64,000 nt of DNA from CAJQHT01 sp038123275 (GCA_038123275.1 JAYORG010000003.1:1-64000); one strand, 5' to 3'; shown: positions 43,111 through 52,267, counted from the stretch's first letter. Numbers and translations are program-made. The notes: generated by a model not told the origin, from the letters alone.

Positions 43111-43913
43111 ATATTTGTTACAAGTTTTTTATTTTTGATGTCTATATCTATAGCTTCCTTACCTAGTTCTGATAATTCTTTTTCATATCTATCAAAATTA
43201 TCTCCATCAATTCCTGCGCCAGCATGCCAATATTTTCTGACTGTATTAATGTTAAGTAATAAAGGTGTTTTAAATACATCTTTTATATGTTTTTTAATAT
43301 CTATAGGATCATCTGAAATATTATATCCTTGTACCTTAAAGCCTTTAGCAATATCATGCATGTGCCAATTTCTTCTAACTTTTTTTTCAGTTAAAATTGA
43401 TAGGTTATTATCTTCAACAACAAATAAAATTGGTAAATTTTTAGTTGATGCCCAGCCAATTGAGCTTAATACGTAATCTTCTTCTGCGGATGAGTCCCCA
43501 ACAAAAACTATTGTTGGTTTTTTGCTAGCATAGCAAGAACCTACGGCAATTGGAACTTGATTGCCCATTAGGCCATCGTGACCATAAATATTTTTTTCTT
43601 TACATTGAATAGAAGCTGACCCTCCCATACCATGAGCACAGCCAGTTTTTCTTCCTAACATTTCGTCAACTAGCTTTTCTATATCTCCGCCAAATGCTAA
43701 GTAAGTTGAATGACCTCTATGCTGGATATATATATCTGGAGTAATATTATTTTGCTGGATTATATGGGCAATAGTTGCTGCAATATACTCTTGACCAGCA
43801 GATAAATATACAGGAAATTTGATGGTTTTTTCTTGAATCTTTTTAAATGTTTCATTTTCAAAATGACGGCATAATGACGCTTTTTTAAATACTTCTAATC
43901 TAAAATTTTTCAT
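43083..43913 (-). CDS. Thiamine-dependent E1-alpha-like subunit
   Basis: A 276-residue alpha subunit. YIQHRGHSTYLAFGGD, HGMGGSASIQ (about 94-103) and the thiamine-diphosphate motif G-D-x...N-N are present; the motif reads GDSSAEED (139-146) and DNN near 168-170, so the canonical GDG is GDS and EG is ED. Both metal ligands (Asp140 and an Asn) remain. It pairs with the overlapping beta gene downstream. Located between the bicupin gene and the beta gene. Confidence 0.8.
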   Translation of the reverse strand: MKNFRLEVFKKASLCRHFENETFKKIQEKTIKFPVYLSAGQEYIAATIAHIIQQNNITPDIYIQHRGHSTYLAFGGDIEKLVDEMLGRKTGCAHGMGGSASIQCKEKNIYGHDGLMGNQVPIAVGSCYASKKPTIVFVGDSSAEEDYVLSSIGWASTKNLPILFVVEDNNLSILTEKKVRRNWHMHDIAKGFKVQGYNISDDPIDIKKHIKDVFKTPLLLNINTVRKYWHAGAGIDGDNFDRYEKELSELGKEAIDIDIKNKKLVTNIWQKQLEKQ

Positions 43914-43923
43914 AAATTTAAAC

Positions 43924-44622
43924 TTAACTCATTAAAGACTGCTTTTCACTAGAAGTGGCACTATTTTTTATGGTCATTATAACAGTGTCATTGGATATAT
44001 TTTTAAATGTTTTTAGAAGCCTTTTTATTGTTTTAGCGACAATAACATCTCCTGGTTGTGCGACTTTATTATCCCCATGTAGTATTCCACCTTTTAAGAA
44101 AATAATATGCTCAGAGTCTTCCTTTGAATGAAAATCATCAATATTATTAGTATTTTGAACAGTGATTTTACAATTTGCAAAATCATAATGGTCAATTTTA
44201 TTTGATAGAGGATTATTAAACCATATGCAATCTTCTTTTTTGGGCATTTCAAAATTTTTACCTTCATAAGGCTCCGTTTCTCTGCCATATTTATCTTCTA
44301 ATCTAATGATGTCATGTTTGTTTTTTGGAGTTTCTATTTCAAAAATAAATGCCCCTTCTTTAGATAAAGCTTTTGTTGCATGAAATAGGCCTTTTCTAAT
44401 CATTATTTTACGACCTGGTTTTAACTTGAAGGTATTATCAATAAAAGAAACGTCAGCTTCTCCATCTAAAACTATTAGACCAGTAGTTTTTTTTGGATGG
44501 CAATGTAAGGAGGTTTGGTGATTTTGCTTTATATGCAAAAACCACAAACCTACCTCATCATTTTCATAGGCTAAATATTCATAGCCCCAAGGTTTTTTAA
44601 CTACGATTTTGTCGTAACTCAT
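43924..44622 (-). CDS. Two-domain cupin protein
   Basis: A 232-residue bicupin. The first domain (about 25-110) has TSLHCHPKKTTGLIVLDGEA, with a His-x-His metal pair, and RKGLFHATKAL with a later His; WGYEYLAYENDEVGLW is the kind of opening seen in mannose-6-phosphate isomerase-type cupins. The second domain (about 150-225) is weaker, with HIIFLKGGIL and PGDVIVA. Such proteins epimerise or bind sugar phosphates. Its start overlaps the DJ-1 gene by 26 bases. Confidence 0.7.
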   Translation of the reverse strand: MSYDKIVVKKPWGYEYLAYENDEVGLWFLHIKQNHQTSLHCHPKKTTGLIVLDGEADVSFIDNTFKLKPGRKIMIRKGLFHATKALSKEGAFIFEIETPKNKHDIIRLEDKYGRETEPYEGKNFEMPKKEDCIWFNNPLSNKIDHYDFANCKITVQNTNNIDDFHSKEDSEHIIFLKGGILHGDNKVAQPGDVIVAKTIKRLLKTFKNISNDTVIMTIKNSATSSEKQSLMS

Positions 44623-45172
44623 TTTGATCTAAATTTTTAGATTCATAAACTTCAAGAGATGCTTTCATCCAGTCACCTAACCATTTATAATGTGGAGATG
44701 TAATTAGGTTGTCAGAAATTACAGCTGGAGCATCAACATAATTTGCGCCAGAATTTATAACATCATCTTTAATACTATAATATGCTGAAACATCCCTATC
44801 TTTTGTAACTTTTGCAGAAATTAAAAGTTGAGCACCATGACAAATACAAGCAATTACCTTATTCTTTTCATTCCATTCATTAATGAATTTTAAAACATTT
44901 TTTTCTTGTCTTAGTTTTTCAAGAGACTTAACTCCTCCTGGAATAATCAATAAGTCATATTCATTCATGTATTGATCATATTTAGCTTTATCATTAAAAT
45001 CAAAAACTAGCTTGGTGCATTCTACATGAACTCCTAATATGCCATGTATTCTTCCAAGTTCATTTGCAAATACATCAACTTCAAATCCAGCTTCTTGTAC
45101 TCTATAATAAGGGTATACCATTTCGTGGTCTTGAAATTGATCCCACGCTAAAATAAGTGCTTTTTTAGACAT
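44597..45172 (-). CDS. DJ-1/PfpI-family protein
   Basis: A 191-residue member of the DJ-1/PfpI class with the nucleophile elbow ACICHGAQLL (Cys about 109), the oxyanion/acidic region PGGVKSLE and a late ITSPHYKW. Family members include glyoxalase-like deglycases, proteases and glyoxalase III; none is known from a glycan cluster to me. Coupled by overlap to the cupin and the E1 genes, so it probably protects against or processes a reactive keto-intermediate (inference). A 150-base gap precedes it. Confidence 0.75.
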   Translation of the reverse strand: MSKKALILAWDQFQDHEMVYPYYRVQEAGFEVDVFANELGRIHGILGVHVECTKLVFDFNDKAKYDQYMNEYDLLIIPGGVKSLEKLRQEKNVLKFINEWNEKNKVIACICHGAQLLISAKVTKDRDVSAYYSIKDDVINSGANYVDAPAVISDNLITSPHYKWLGDWMKASLEVYESKNLDQNELRQNRS

Positions 45173-45264
45173 TTTTTATATTTTATTAGTTGTTAACATA
45201 AACCTAAAGCAGGTTAACATGTGTTTATCAAAAACTCAAACTTTAATTAACTTTTTAGATATCT

Positions 45265-45285
45265 TATAAATTAGCTTAATTTATA
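45265..45285. terminator. Inverted repeat between E1 fusion and DJ-1 gene (first)
   Basis: TATAAATTA (45265-45273), loop GCT, TAATTTATA (45277-45285): a perfect 9-bp stem. It lies between the end of the E1 fusion gene and the start of the DJ-1 gene; no clear T-tract follows on the minus strand. Confidence 0.35.
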
Positions 45286-45290
45286 GGCTT

Positions 45291-45315
45291 TATAAATCAA
45301 TTTATTTGATTTATA
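45291..45315. terminator. Inverted repeat directly after the E1 fusion stop (second)
   Basis: TATAAATCAA (45291-45300) and TTGATTTATA (45306-45315) form a perfect 10-bp stem with a 5-base loop, 8 bases beyond the E1 fusion stop. With the neighbouring hairpin at 45265-45285 it may end or attenuate that transcript before the DJ-1 gene, or protect the 3' end. Confidence 0.4.
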
Positions 45316-45322
45316 TATGTCT

Positions 45323-47392
45323 TTAAAATGGACCTTTAAATTCTTCTAATTCATTATTTTCAATTGTAATGTTTTTCCATATTATTAAATCCAAACCAAG
45401 CATTTGACAAATTCTATCAGCAATTGTTTTGCTATTTGGATAAAATAAATCTTCTAATGTTTTAGTAGTTGGGCATGTTGTAGGTGCAAAGCCCATTCTG
45501 GAAATTTGTATTGGCTTACCATTTAGTCCATTTGGAAATAGTTCACTAATTTTGGCAGAAATTTCAGCGGATATGCCAAATTCTATCCAACCATTATCGA
45601 TAATTAATAATTTACCTGTTTTTTGAATGGAATTTTTAATTAACTCTATATCAAGTGGATTAATCCATATTGGATCTATTACTTCAGCATTAATACCAAT
45701 TGTTTCTAGATGTTTAGCAGCTCTTATAGATTCTATAGTCATATGAGAAATTGCTACAATAGTAATATCATTACCTTTTTTTATTATCCTGCCTTTTCCT
45801 ATTTCTATTTCATATGACTTCTCTGGGACATAACTTTTTGTATTGCAAAGTAAACGGTGTTCCATAAAAATAACCGGATTATTATCTCTAATGGCAGCAA
45901 TCATAGACCCTTTGGCATCATAAGCATTAGATGGCGCTACAATTCTTAGGCCTGGAATATGTGCAAATAATGAATGTAAAGCTTGAGAATGTTGAGCCCC
46001 CTGCCCCCATGACCTACCAATCATTGTGCGAATTACTAGTGGAACTTTTATATTACCGTTATACATATAATGAGCTTTTGCACCCATATTAATTAATTGA
46101 TTCATACATAGCGTTAGGAAATCCATTCTAATATGAACATGAATTGGTCTTAGGCCATACATAGCAGAGCCAATAGCAACTCCAGTCATAGCATCTTCTG
46201 ATAGAGGTGTGCCAAAAATTCTATTAGATCCAAATTCTTTTAATATTCCAGCAGTTGAGCCCTGAATCTCTTTATGATCATCTACATCAAGACCAAAGAC
46301 AAAAACCTTATCATCTCTTCTCATTTCTTCTTTGCAAGCATCAGAAATTGCGTCTACGTATCTTATTAATTTTTGTTCTTGGGATTTAAGACTGCTATCT
46401 TTTATGGTTTCTTTTGGGGCATAAATATTTTCCATTAACTCTTTTTGCCCAGGAAACTTTGATTTTTCAGAAAACTCTATTGACTGATTAATTAAACCAT
46501 CAACCTCTTTGGCTATTTTTTCTTCCTCTTTATTGCTAATTAATTTTGACAATACTTTTATCTGATCATTTTCTAGCCACCATTTATACTCTTCTAAGTC
46601 ACGATATTCTTCATTTAAATCCTCTTCTGGACCAACATGCTCTTTGTGTCTATAAGTAAAACATTCAATAAATATTGGCCCTGAATTTGGATTGTTTTTA
46701 ATTTCTTCAATGGCAGATTTTGCTATATCTCTTATTTTAAAAATATCACCATCCTTAATACGATGTGTCTTAATTCCATAACTTTCTACTCTTTCACAAA
46801 TTTTATTTGTTGGCCAGCGTTTTTCTATTGGGTTGTGAATGGCAAGTTTATTGTTTTCGCATAAAAATATTATTGGCAATTTATGTAAAGCTGCAAAATT
46901 AATTGATTCACTAAAACAACCCTCTTCTGTGGCACCGTCACCAAAAAAAGAAACTATAACTCTTTGTTTTTTAGTTTTTTGGAATTCTTTTTTTAAAGCT
47001 AAGGCATAGCCAGTGGCAACAGGAATTGTAGTGCCAACCACAGCAGAAGCACCCATAATACCGTGATTCATGTCAATTAAATGCATTGATCCAGCCTTTC
47101 CTCCAGCACAACCATCTTTTTTGCCGTAAAGCTCTGCCATCATTTTGTTTAAATCTCCACCTTTAGCAATATGAGTGGCATGACACCTATAGGTATTAGA
47201 AATTATGTCATCTTTATTTAAAACATCACAAACCGCAACCGCAACCGCTTCTTGACCAATTGATAAATGTATGGGACTTTTTATAACATCAGTATGATAA
47301 ATTTGAGCTATCTTTTCTTCAAACCTTCTAATTAATAAAGTTTTTTTGTATAAGCGTAAAACTAAATCTTGATCAATATCTACTTTTTTCAC
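45323..47392 (-). CDS. Fused thiamine-dependent E1 alpha-beta protein
   Basis: A 689-residue fusion of an E1-alpha (residues about 1-325) and an E1-beta (about 345-660). The alpha part has GGKAGSMH (about 98-104) and the canonical thiamine site GDGATEEG (151-158) with ENN at 179-181. The beta part has FGTPLSEDAMTGVAIGSA with the activating Glu and the transketolase C domain. The fused order resembles branched-chain or 'dehydrogenase E1' fusions, but no E2 or E3 is nearby. The start read here is GTG at 47392. It is diverged from the separate pair at 42202-43913, so it probably handles a different step or donor. Confidence 0.85.
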   Translation of the reverse strand: MKKVDIDQDLVLRLYKKTLLIRRFEEKIAQIYHTDVIKSPIHLSIGQEAVAVAVCDVLNKDDIISNTYRCHATHIAKGGDLNKMMAELYGKKDGCAGGKAGSMHLIDMNHGIMGASAVVGTTIPVATGYALALKKEFQKTKKQRVIVSFFGDGATEEGCFSESINFAALHKLPIIFLCENNKLAIHNPIEKRWPTNKICERVESYGIKTHRIKDGDIFKIRDIAKSAIEEIKNNPNSGPIFIECFTYRHKEHVGPEEDLNEEYRDLEEYKWWLENDQIKVLSKLISNKEEEKIAKEVDGLINQSIEFSEKSKFPGQKELMENIYAPKETIKDSSLKSQEQKLIRYVDAISDACKEEMRRDDKVFVFGLDVDDHKEIQGSTAGILKEFGSNRIFGTPLSEDAMTGVAIGSAMYGLRPIHVHIRMDFLTLCMNQLINMGAKAHYMYNGNIKVPLVIRTMIGRSWGQGAQHSQALHSLFAHIPGLRIVAPSNAYDAKGSMIAAIRDNNPVIFMEHRLLCNTKSYVPEKSYEIEIGKGRIIKKGNDITIVAISHMTIESIRAAKHLETIGINAEVIDPIWINPLDIELIKNSIQKTGKLLIIDNGWIEFGISAEISAKISELFPNGLNGKPIQISRMGFAPTTCPTTKTLEDLFYPNSKTIADRICQMLGLDLIIWKNITIENNELEEFKGPF

Positions 47393-47426
47393 TGTCTTAT
47401 TGATTTTTTTAATTAGGTTAATATAG

Positions 47427-47454
47427 TTGGACGCTTAAATCTATTAAGTATTAC
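47427..47454 (+). promoter_or_regulatory. Weak sigma-70-like promoter before the Fcl-like gene
   Basis: TTGGAC (47427-47432), 16 bases, then TATTAC (47449-47454) in the 73-base gap between the divergent E1 fusion and epimerase genes. The -10 ends only 11 bases before the ATG, which would make a nearly leaderless transcript. Low confidence because AT-rich matches are frequent. Confidence 0.25.
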
Positions 47455-47465
47455 TTTATAAATCA

Positions 47466-48401
47466 ATGGAAAAGCATCAAAAAATACTTATTACAGGAGC
47501 GACTGGAATGGTTGGATCTTCTCTTGTAAGAATACTTAAAAAGAAGGGTTTTAAAAACTTGATTACAATTGGAAGCAAAGATATTGATTTAAGAAACCAA
47601 ATTGATGTAGAGAATTTTTTTAAAAAAGAAAAGCCAGAATATGTTTTTCATTTAGCAGCAATTGTAGGTGGAATACATGCTAATAACACTTATCCAGCAA
47701 AATTTATTTATGATAATACACAAATGCATTTAAATGTTATTCATTTTGCTGATAAATATAAATCTAGAAAAGTTCTATTTCCTGGATCAGCTTGTACCTA
47801 TCCAAAACTAGCTAAGCAGCCCATTGAAGAAAAATCATTTCTTTGTGGATCTATTGAGCCAACTAATATAGCATATGCAAGTGCTAAAATTAATGGTATA
47901 GTGGCAGCGCAAAGCTATCAAAAAGAATTTGGTTTAAATGTATCTATACCTATGCCAACTAATTCTTACGGTATTGGAGATAATTTTGATCCTGATAACT
48001 CTCATGTTATTCCAGCTTTAATTAGAAGATTTCATAATGCAAAAATAAATAATATTTCATCTGTTACTATATGGGGAAGTGGTAATGTTTTGCGTGAGTT
48101 TATTTATGTTGATGACTTTGCTGATGGCTTGATATTTTTAATACAAAATTATGATGATTCTAACATTATAAACCTTAGCACCATGGATGAAATATCTATA
48201 AAAGACTTATCTTGTAAAATATCTAATATAATTGGATATAAGGGTAATATAGAATTTGATTCCTCAAAGCCAGATGGAGCCCCTAGAAAATGCCTTGATG
48301 CTTCTAAAATTAAATCTTTAGGATGGAAATCAAAAATAAGCCTGGAAGAAGGTTTAGAAAGAACTTACAAATATTATTTAAGTCATATTCATGAAGACTA
48401 A
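47466..48401 (+). CDS. fcl: GDP-L-fucose synthase-like epimerase/reductase
   Basis: A 311-residue extended SDR of the GDP-4-keto-6-deoxymannose epimerase/reductase type. ITGATGMVG (9-17), the family-specific AAIVGGIHANN (about 68-78), GSACTYPK and EPTNIAYASAKING (Y-x3-K) are present. In this island it may act on a GDP-4-keto-6-deoxy-heptose made by the Gmd-like enzyme at 52268 rather than on GDP-mannose. It overlaps the next glycosyltransferase by 11 bases. Confidence 0.8.
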   Translation: MEKHQKILITGATGMVGSSLVRILKKKGFKNLITIGSKDIDLRNQIDVENFFKKEKPEYVFHLAAIVGGIHANNTYPAKFIYDNTQMHLNVIHFADKYKSRKVLFPGSACTYPKLAKQPIEEKSFLCGSIEPTNIAYASAKINGIVAAQSYQKEFGLNVSIPMPTNSYGIGDNFDPDNSHVIPALIRRFHNAKINNISSVTIWGSGNVLREFIYVDDFADGLIFLIQNYDDSNIINLSTMDEISIKDLSCKISNIIGYKGNIEFDSSKPDGAPRKCLDASKIKSLGWKSKISLEEGLERTYKYYLSHIHED

Positions 48402-49341
48402 AGAAAATTGGCCAAAAATTAGCATAATTACCCCAGTTAAAAATGCTGTACATACTTTAGAAAAGGCTATAAAAAGCTTAATTGATCAAAATTATCCAAA
48501 TTTAGAATATATAATAATGGATGGAGGTTCAACGGATGGTACGTTGGAAATTATTAAAAAATATAAAAAATATATATCTTATTGGCAAAGTTTAGAAGAT
48601 GAAAATGGTATTGAGGCTCAAAATAATGGCATTAAAAAAGCTAGTGGAGAAATAGTATCTTTTTTAAATGCTGATGATTTTTATGAATCAAAAACTTTAG
48701 AAAAAATTGCTAAAACTTTTAATGAGGATAAAACTCTAGATATAGTATCTACATGTTGTAAAGCTATTAAATTTAATGCATCTAAAAATGATTATGAGAT
48801 AATTGAGAATTATAATTCAAACAATATGAGACTTGATAAAAATAGAATTATTCAATCTTATAATCCAAATTCTAGGTTTTTTAAAAGAGAATTATTCTTT
48901 AAATATGGCTTTCCTATAATAAAAGATGATGAAGGTGGTGTATTTTATAGTAATGATCAAGAATATTTAATAAGATTTCTTTTTAAAGGAATAAAAAGTA
49001 AAGTTATTAGCTATATTGGCTATAATTATTTAATTCACGAAGGTTCTTTTACTTTTTCTAATAATAAAAGTATAGAACAGAGATTATATAAGGATAAAAT
49101 CTATATTTCAAAAATATTTTTAAATTCAAATGAAATTAATGTACCTGATATATGGGGCAAAACTTTCAAAAAATGGATAAAAAAATATCGTGCCATTTTA
49201 GTAAAAAATTATCTGGAAAGAAGAGAATGGAAGAACTTTAAGGCAAATTTTATTTTAGGAATTCAAGATAATGGTTTATTTAACTTTGGATTCTATTTTA
49301 TAAAAACAATTATCAGACAAACAAAAAGAAGAGAATGGTAA
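48391..49341 (+). CDS. Family 2 glycosyltransferase
   Basis: A 316-residue GT2 enzyme: SIITPVKNAVHTLEKAI (about 11-27), the donor strand IMDGGSTDGT, and the metal-binding FLNADDFY (about 88-95). The pattern with GIEAQNNGIKKASG resembles colanic-acid/WcaA-type transferases. The C-terminal part has hydrophobic stretches near residue 290 and may touch the membrane. It converges on gmhB with a 7-base gap. Confidence 0.85.
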   Translation: MKTKENWPKISIITPVKNAVHTLEKAIKSLIDQNYPNLEYIIMDGGSTDGTLEIIKKYKKYISYWQSLEDENGIEAQNNGIKKASGEIVSFLNADDFYESKTLEKIAKTFNEDKTLDIVSTCCKAIKFNASKNDYEIIENYNSNNMRLDKNRIIQSYNPNSRFFKRELFFKYGFPIIKDDEGGVFYSNDQEYLIRFLFKGIKSKVISYIGYNYLIHEGSFTFSNNKSIEQRLYKDKIYISKIFLNSNEINVPDIWGKTFKKWIKKYRAILVKNYLERREWKNFKANFILGIQDNGLFNFGFYFIKTIIRQTKRREW

Positions 49342-49348
49342 ACTTAAT

Positions 49349-49846
49349 TTAAATGACCACTTCTCTTAAAGAGTCTTTTTTGTGATTGAATAAGATACGC
49401 TTACTTATTTTTGCTAATTTAGCAGCTTTAATATCGCTTTCTTTATCGCCAATCATTATTGATTGACTTGGATCTATGTCAAATTCTTTAATTGCCTTTA
49501 ATAACATTCCTGGATTTGGTTTTCTATCAAAAGAATCTTTTCTATATTTTTCTATAACCGCCTCTGTATGATGTGGACAGTAATAAGTTTTGGAAATTTT
49601 AATATTTCTTTTAAGAAATTTATCTTCTATCCATTTAGTTAATTTTAGAAAATCCTCTTCTTTATAGTAGCTCTTGGCAATTCCAGCCTGATTTGTAATA
49701 ACTATAATTAAGTATCCTGATTGTTGAGCCTTTAAACATAAATCAAAAATTCCATCTATAAAATGAAAATCTTTTATTTGGTAAACATGTCCATAATCAA
49801 TATTTATGACTCCATCTCTGTCTAAAAATAAAGCTTTATTTTCCAT
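49349..49846 (-). CDS. gmhB: D,D-heptose-bisphosphate phosphatase (GmhB-like), zinc site reduced
   Basis: A 165-residue HAD-III phosphatase of the histidinol/heptose-bisphosphate group: catalytic DRDGVIN (Asp9, Asp11), TNQAGIA and MIGDKESDIKAA. In E. coli GmhB zinc is bound by C-x-H and a later C-x-C; here the first half is kept (Cys90-Pro-His92), while the CxC positions are Ser105 and Asp107 (DSFDRKP). Role in the GDP-heptose route is dephosphorylation of the heptose 1,7-bisphosphate. It begins 2 bases after the nucleotidyltransferase stop. Confidence 0.85.
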   Translation of the reverse strand: MENKALFLDRDGVINIDYGHVYQIKDFHFIDGIFDLCLKAQQSGYLIIVITNQAGIAKSYYKEEDFLKLTKWIEDKFLKRNIKISKTYYCPHHTEAVIEKYRKDSFDRKPNPGMLLKAIKEFDIDPSQSIMIGDKESDIKAAKLAKISKRILFNHKKDSLREVVI

Positions 49847-49847
49847 G

Positions 49848-50555
49848 TTATAATGTAAGTAATTTTGGAAGTTCTATGCCTGCTCTCTCATAGTCTTTAG
49901 GTACACCAATATCTATAAAATAATCATTACTTACAAAGCCATGTGCTTTAATTGTATTGATATTTTTATTTAAAAATTCAGTTTCAAAAGAAAAAGATTT
50001 ATTGAACTTAAATTTATCTAACAACTTTGGATTAAATATATATATTCCAGCATTTATATATCCAGAACCGGATGAGTTTGTTTTTTCTTGAAAGCTTTCA
50101 ATAATACAATCTTCATTTATAATAACTTTACCATATCTAGAGCAGTCATCCATATTTTTTAAGACCATGACAAAATCACTATCTTTTTCTTCAAAGAATT
50201 TTAATAAAGAACTATAATTAATGTTTAGAAAGGTGTCACCATTTAATGTTAAGACTGGCCTATTCTTGTCAATTTTCTTCAAAGAGTTTATAATTGCCCC
50301 ACCAGTTCCAAGAGGAGCCTCTTCGCTAGCATACTCAATGCTAAGAAAAGAATATGAATTTTTAAAATATTTAATTATTTTCTCTTTAAGATATCCTACA
50401 GAAATAACAATATCAGATACTTTATTCTTTGCTAAGAAGCTTAATAAATAAGATAAAAAGGGTTTGCCATTAACATCAGCCATTGGCTTTGGGGTGTCTT
50501 TAACAACTTTTTGCAATCTTGTTCCAAATCCGCCAGCTAGAATTATTGCTTGCAT
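49848..50555 (-). CDS. hddC: D-glycero-D-manno-heptose 1-phosphate guanylyltransferase-like
   Basis: A 235-residue nucleotidyltransferase: LAGGFGTRL (6-14), PKPMADVNGKPF with the substrate Lys, LNGDTFLN with the metal Asp (about 104), and NAGIYIFNP. HddC makes GDP-D-glycero-D-manno-heptose; the call over other NDP-sugar pyrophosphorylases comes from its place between gmhB and gmhA-hddA. Confidence 0.85.
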   Translation of the reverse strand: MQAIILAGGFGTRLQKVVKDTPKPMADVNGKPFLSYLLSFLAKNKVSDIVISVGYLKEKIIKYFKNSYSFLSIEYASEEAPLGTGGAIINSLKKIDKNRPVLTLNGDTFLNINYSSLLKFFEEKDSDFVMVLKNMDDCSRYGKVIINEDCIIESFQEKTNSSGSGYINAGIYIFNPKLLDKFKFNKSFSFETEFLNKNINTIKAHGFVSNDYFIDIGVPKDYERAGIELPKLLTL

Positions 50556-50558
50556 TTT

Positions 50559-51197
50559 TTATTTAGATTTATGAGTTTTTCCAAAAAAATAATCTTCAAT
50601 TATAGCGCATATTATGTGACCTGTAGCAATATGTCCTTCTTGTATTTTTGGGGTTTCTAAGGATGGAATATTAACTTGGTAATCTACTAACTCTCCTACA
50701 TCTTTACCATTTTCACCTAAAAAACCAACTGTAATGATTTTCTTTTTGTTAGCAGATTTTATTGCCTGTACAATGTTTCTGCTTGTTCCGGAGGTGGAAA
50801 TTCCAATTAACACATCCCCTTCATTAACAATAGCTTCAATTTGTCTTGAAAAAGAATAATCATAGCCATAATCATTGCCAATGGCTGTTAAGGCTGAAGT
50901 ATCAACTGTTAGTGCCATGGCAGCCAAAGCTGGCCTGTTATAAGATAATTTACTAACTAACTCTGCTGCCAAATGTTGAGAATCAGCTGCCGATCCTCCA
51001 TTGCCACAAAATACAATTTTCTTGTTATTATTTATAGCTGTAATACAAACATTAGCTATTTCATATATGTTATCTATCAAGTTTTGATTTGATAAGATCT
51101 TACCAAATAACTCATGAGTTTTTTTAAATTCTAAAATTGCAATATCATTTTTAAAGCCATTAGCATTTAACTTTGGTAGTATAATATTATTATTCAT
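50559..51197 (-). CDS. gmhA: Sedoheptulose 7-phosphate isomerase
   Basis: A 212-residue SIS-domain enzyme making D-glycero-D-manno-heptose 7-phosphate. FCGNGGSAADSQHLAAELV (about 64-82) holds the phosphate loop and the catalytic Asp/His/Glu set, GISTSGTSRNIVQAI the second phosphate loop, and the late EGHIATGHIIC the conserved His. Length slightly above the usual 190-195. First committed enzyme of the heptose pathway in the island. Confidence 0.94.
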   Translation of the reverse strand: MNNNIILPKLNANGFKNDIAILEFKKTHELFGKILSNQNLIDNIYEIANVCITAINNNKKIVFCGNGGSAADSQHLAAELVSKLSYNRPALAAMALTVDTSALTAIGNDYGYDYSFSRQIEAIVNEGDVLIGISTSGTSRNIVQAIKSANKKKIITVGFLGENGKDVGELVDYQVNIPSLETPKIQEGHIATGHIICAIIEDYFFGKTHKSK

Positions 51198-51213
51198 TGT
51201 TATTTATAAATTA

Positions 51214-52260
51214 TTATCGATAAACACGCCAACTTTGACTGCCGTCATCAACAAAATGACATGGCATAACTCTTCCTATTGTTTCTTTTTCTAATAGTTT
51301 TAAAATTCCTATCCTTTTTGATGGAGGAACCAGAAACATTAAAAATCCACCACCACCAGCACCAGAAATTTTTCCAGAAATTGCCCCTTTATCCATTACT
51401 GATCTATAGATACGATCAATATTATTGTTTGATATTTTATAAGAAGAAGATTTTTTTGCTTCCCAGCCTCTTTTCATTGATTGTGCTAATAATTTTATAT
51501 CTCCTTTTAATAAAGCCTCCTTCATAATATATGCTTCTTCTTTTATTTTTAACATTGACTCTATGGTTTTTTGAGAGTTATTTTCAATTTGTTTGCTTTG
51601 TTCATTAATGATTATCTCTGATTGCCTTGAAACACCAGTATAAAATAAAACAATTGATTGTTCTAGCTCTGATATTATCCATCTTCTAACGCGCAAAGGA
51701 TTAATTATTGTATGATCTTTCTTATAAAATTCCATAAAATTAATACCTCCAAATGTTGCTGCATATTGATCTTGCTTACCTCCCTTCATTAGCATATCTT
51801 TTCTTTCAATATCATATGCCAATTTAGCTATATCATAATCTCCAAATGGTAAAGAAAGCAACTCACCAAATGCTTTAATAATTGAAACAACAAGAGTTGA
51901 AGAGGATCCAAGGCCTGATCCAGGTGGACAATCACAATAAGTTTCCATTTTAAAGGCGCCAAATGGTTTTCCTTTATTATAATCTTTAATAATTCTATTA
52001 TATATAGCTTTAAATAAAGCTAATTCACCTTCTGGTTGGATATAATCAGTAACTTCACAACTAAATTTTTTATTTAAATCTGTTGCAATAAATCTAATTT
52101 TATTATCTTGTTTTGGCTTAATTGTGCAGCAAGCATATAAATCTATTGTAGCATTTAAAACATAGCCACCATATTTATTGTAAAATGATTCCATATCAGT
52201 ACCTCCACCTGCTAAGCCTAGTCTTAATGGAGATCTTGATCTAACTAAATATTCTGACAT
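51214..52260 (-). CDS. hddA: D-glycero-D-manno-heptose 7-phosphate kinase-like GHMP kinase
   Basis: A 348-residue GHMP kinase: SPLRLGLAGGGTDM near the start, the ATP loop PPGSGLGSSSTLVVSI (about 112-127), and GKISGAGGGGFLMF (about 297-310). This is the HddA type that makes heptose 1,7-bisphosphate in the GDP-heptose route. Seven bases from the Gmd-like gene; same transcript. Confidence 0.9.
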   Translation of the reverse strand: MSEYLVRSRSPLRLGLAGGGTDMESFYNKYGGYVLNATIDLYACCTIKPKQDNKIRFIATDLNKKFSCEVTDYIQPEGELALFKAIYNRIIKDYNKGKPFGAFKMETYCDCPPGSGLGSSSTLVVSIIKAFGELLSLPFGDYDIAKLAYDIERKDMLMKGGKQDQYAATFGGINFMEFYKKDHTIINPLRVRRWIISELEQSIVLFYTGVSRQSEIIINEQSKQIENNSQKTIESMLKIKEEAYIMKEALLKGDIKLLAQSMKRGWEAKKSSSYKISNNNIDRIYRSVMDKGAISGKISGAGGGGFLMFLVPPSKRIGILKLLEKETIGRVMPCHFVDDGSQSWRVYR

Positions 52261-52267
52261 GTTATTA

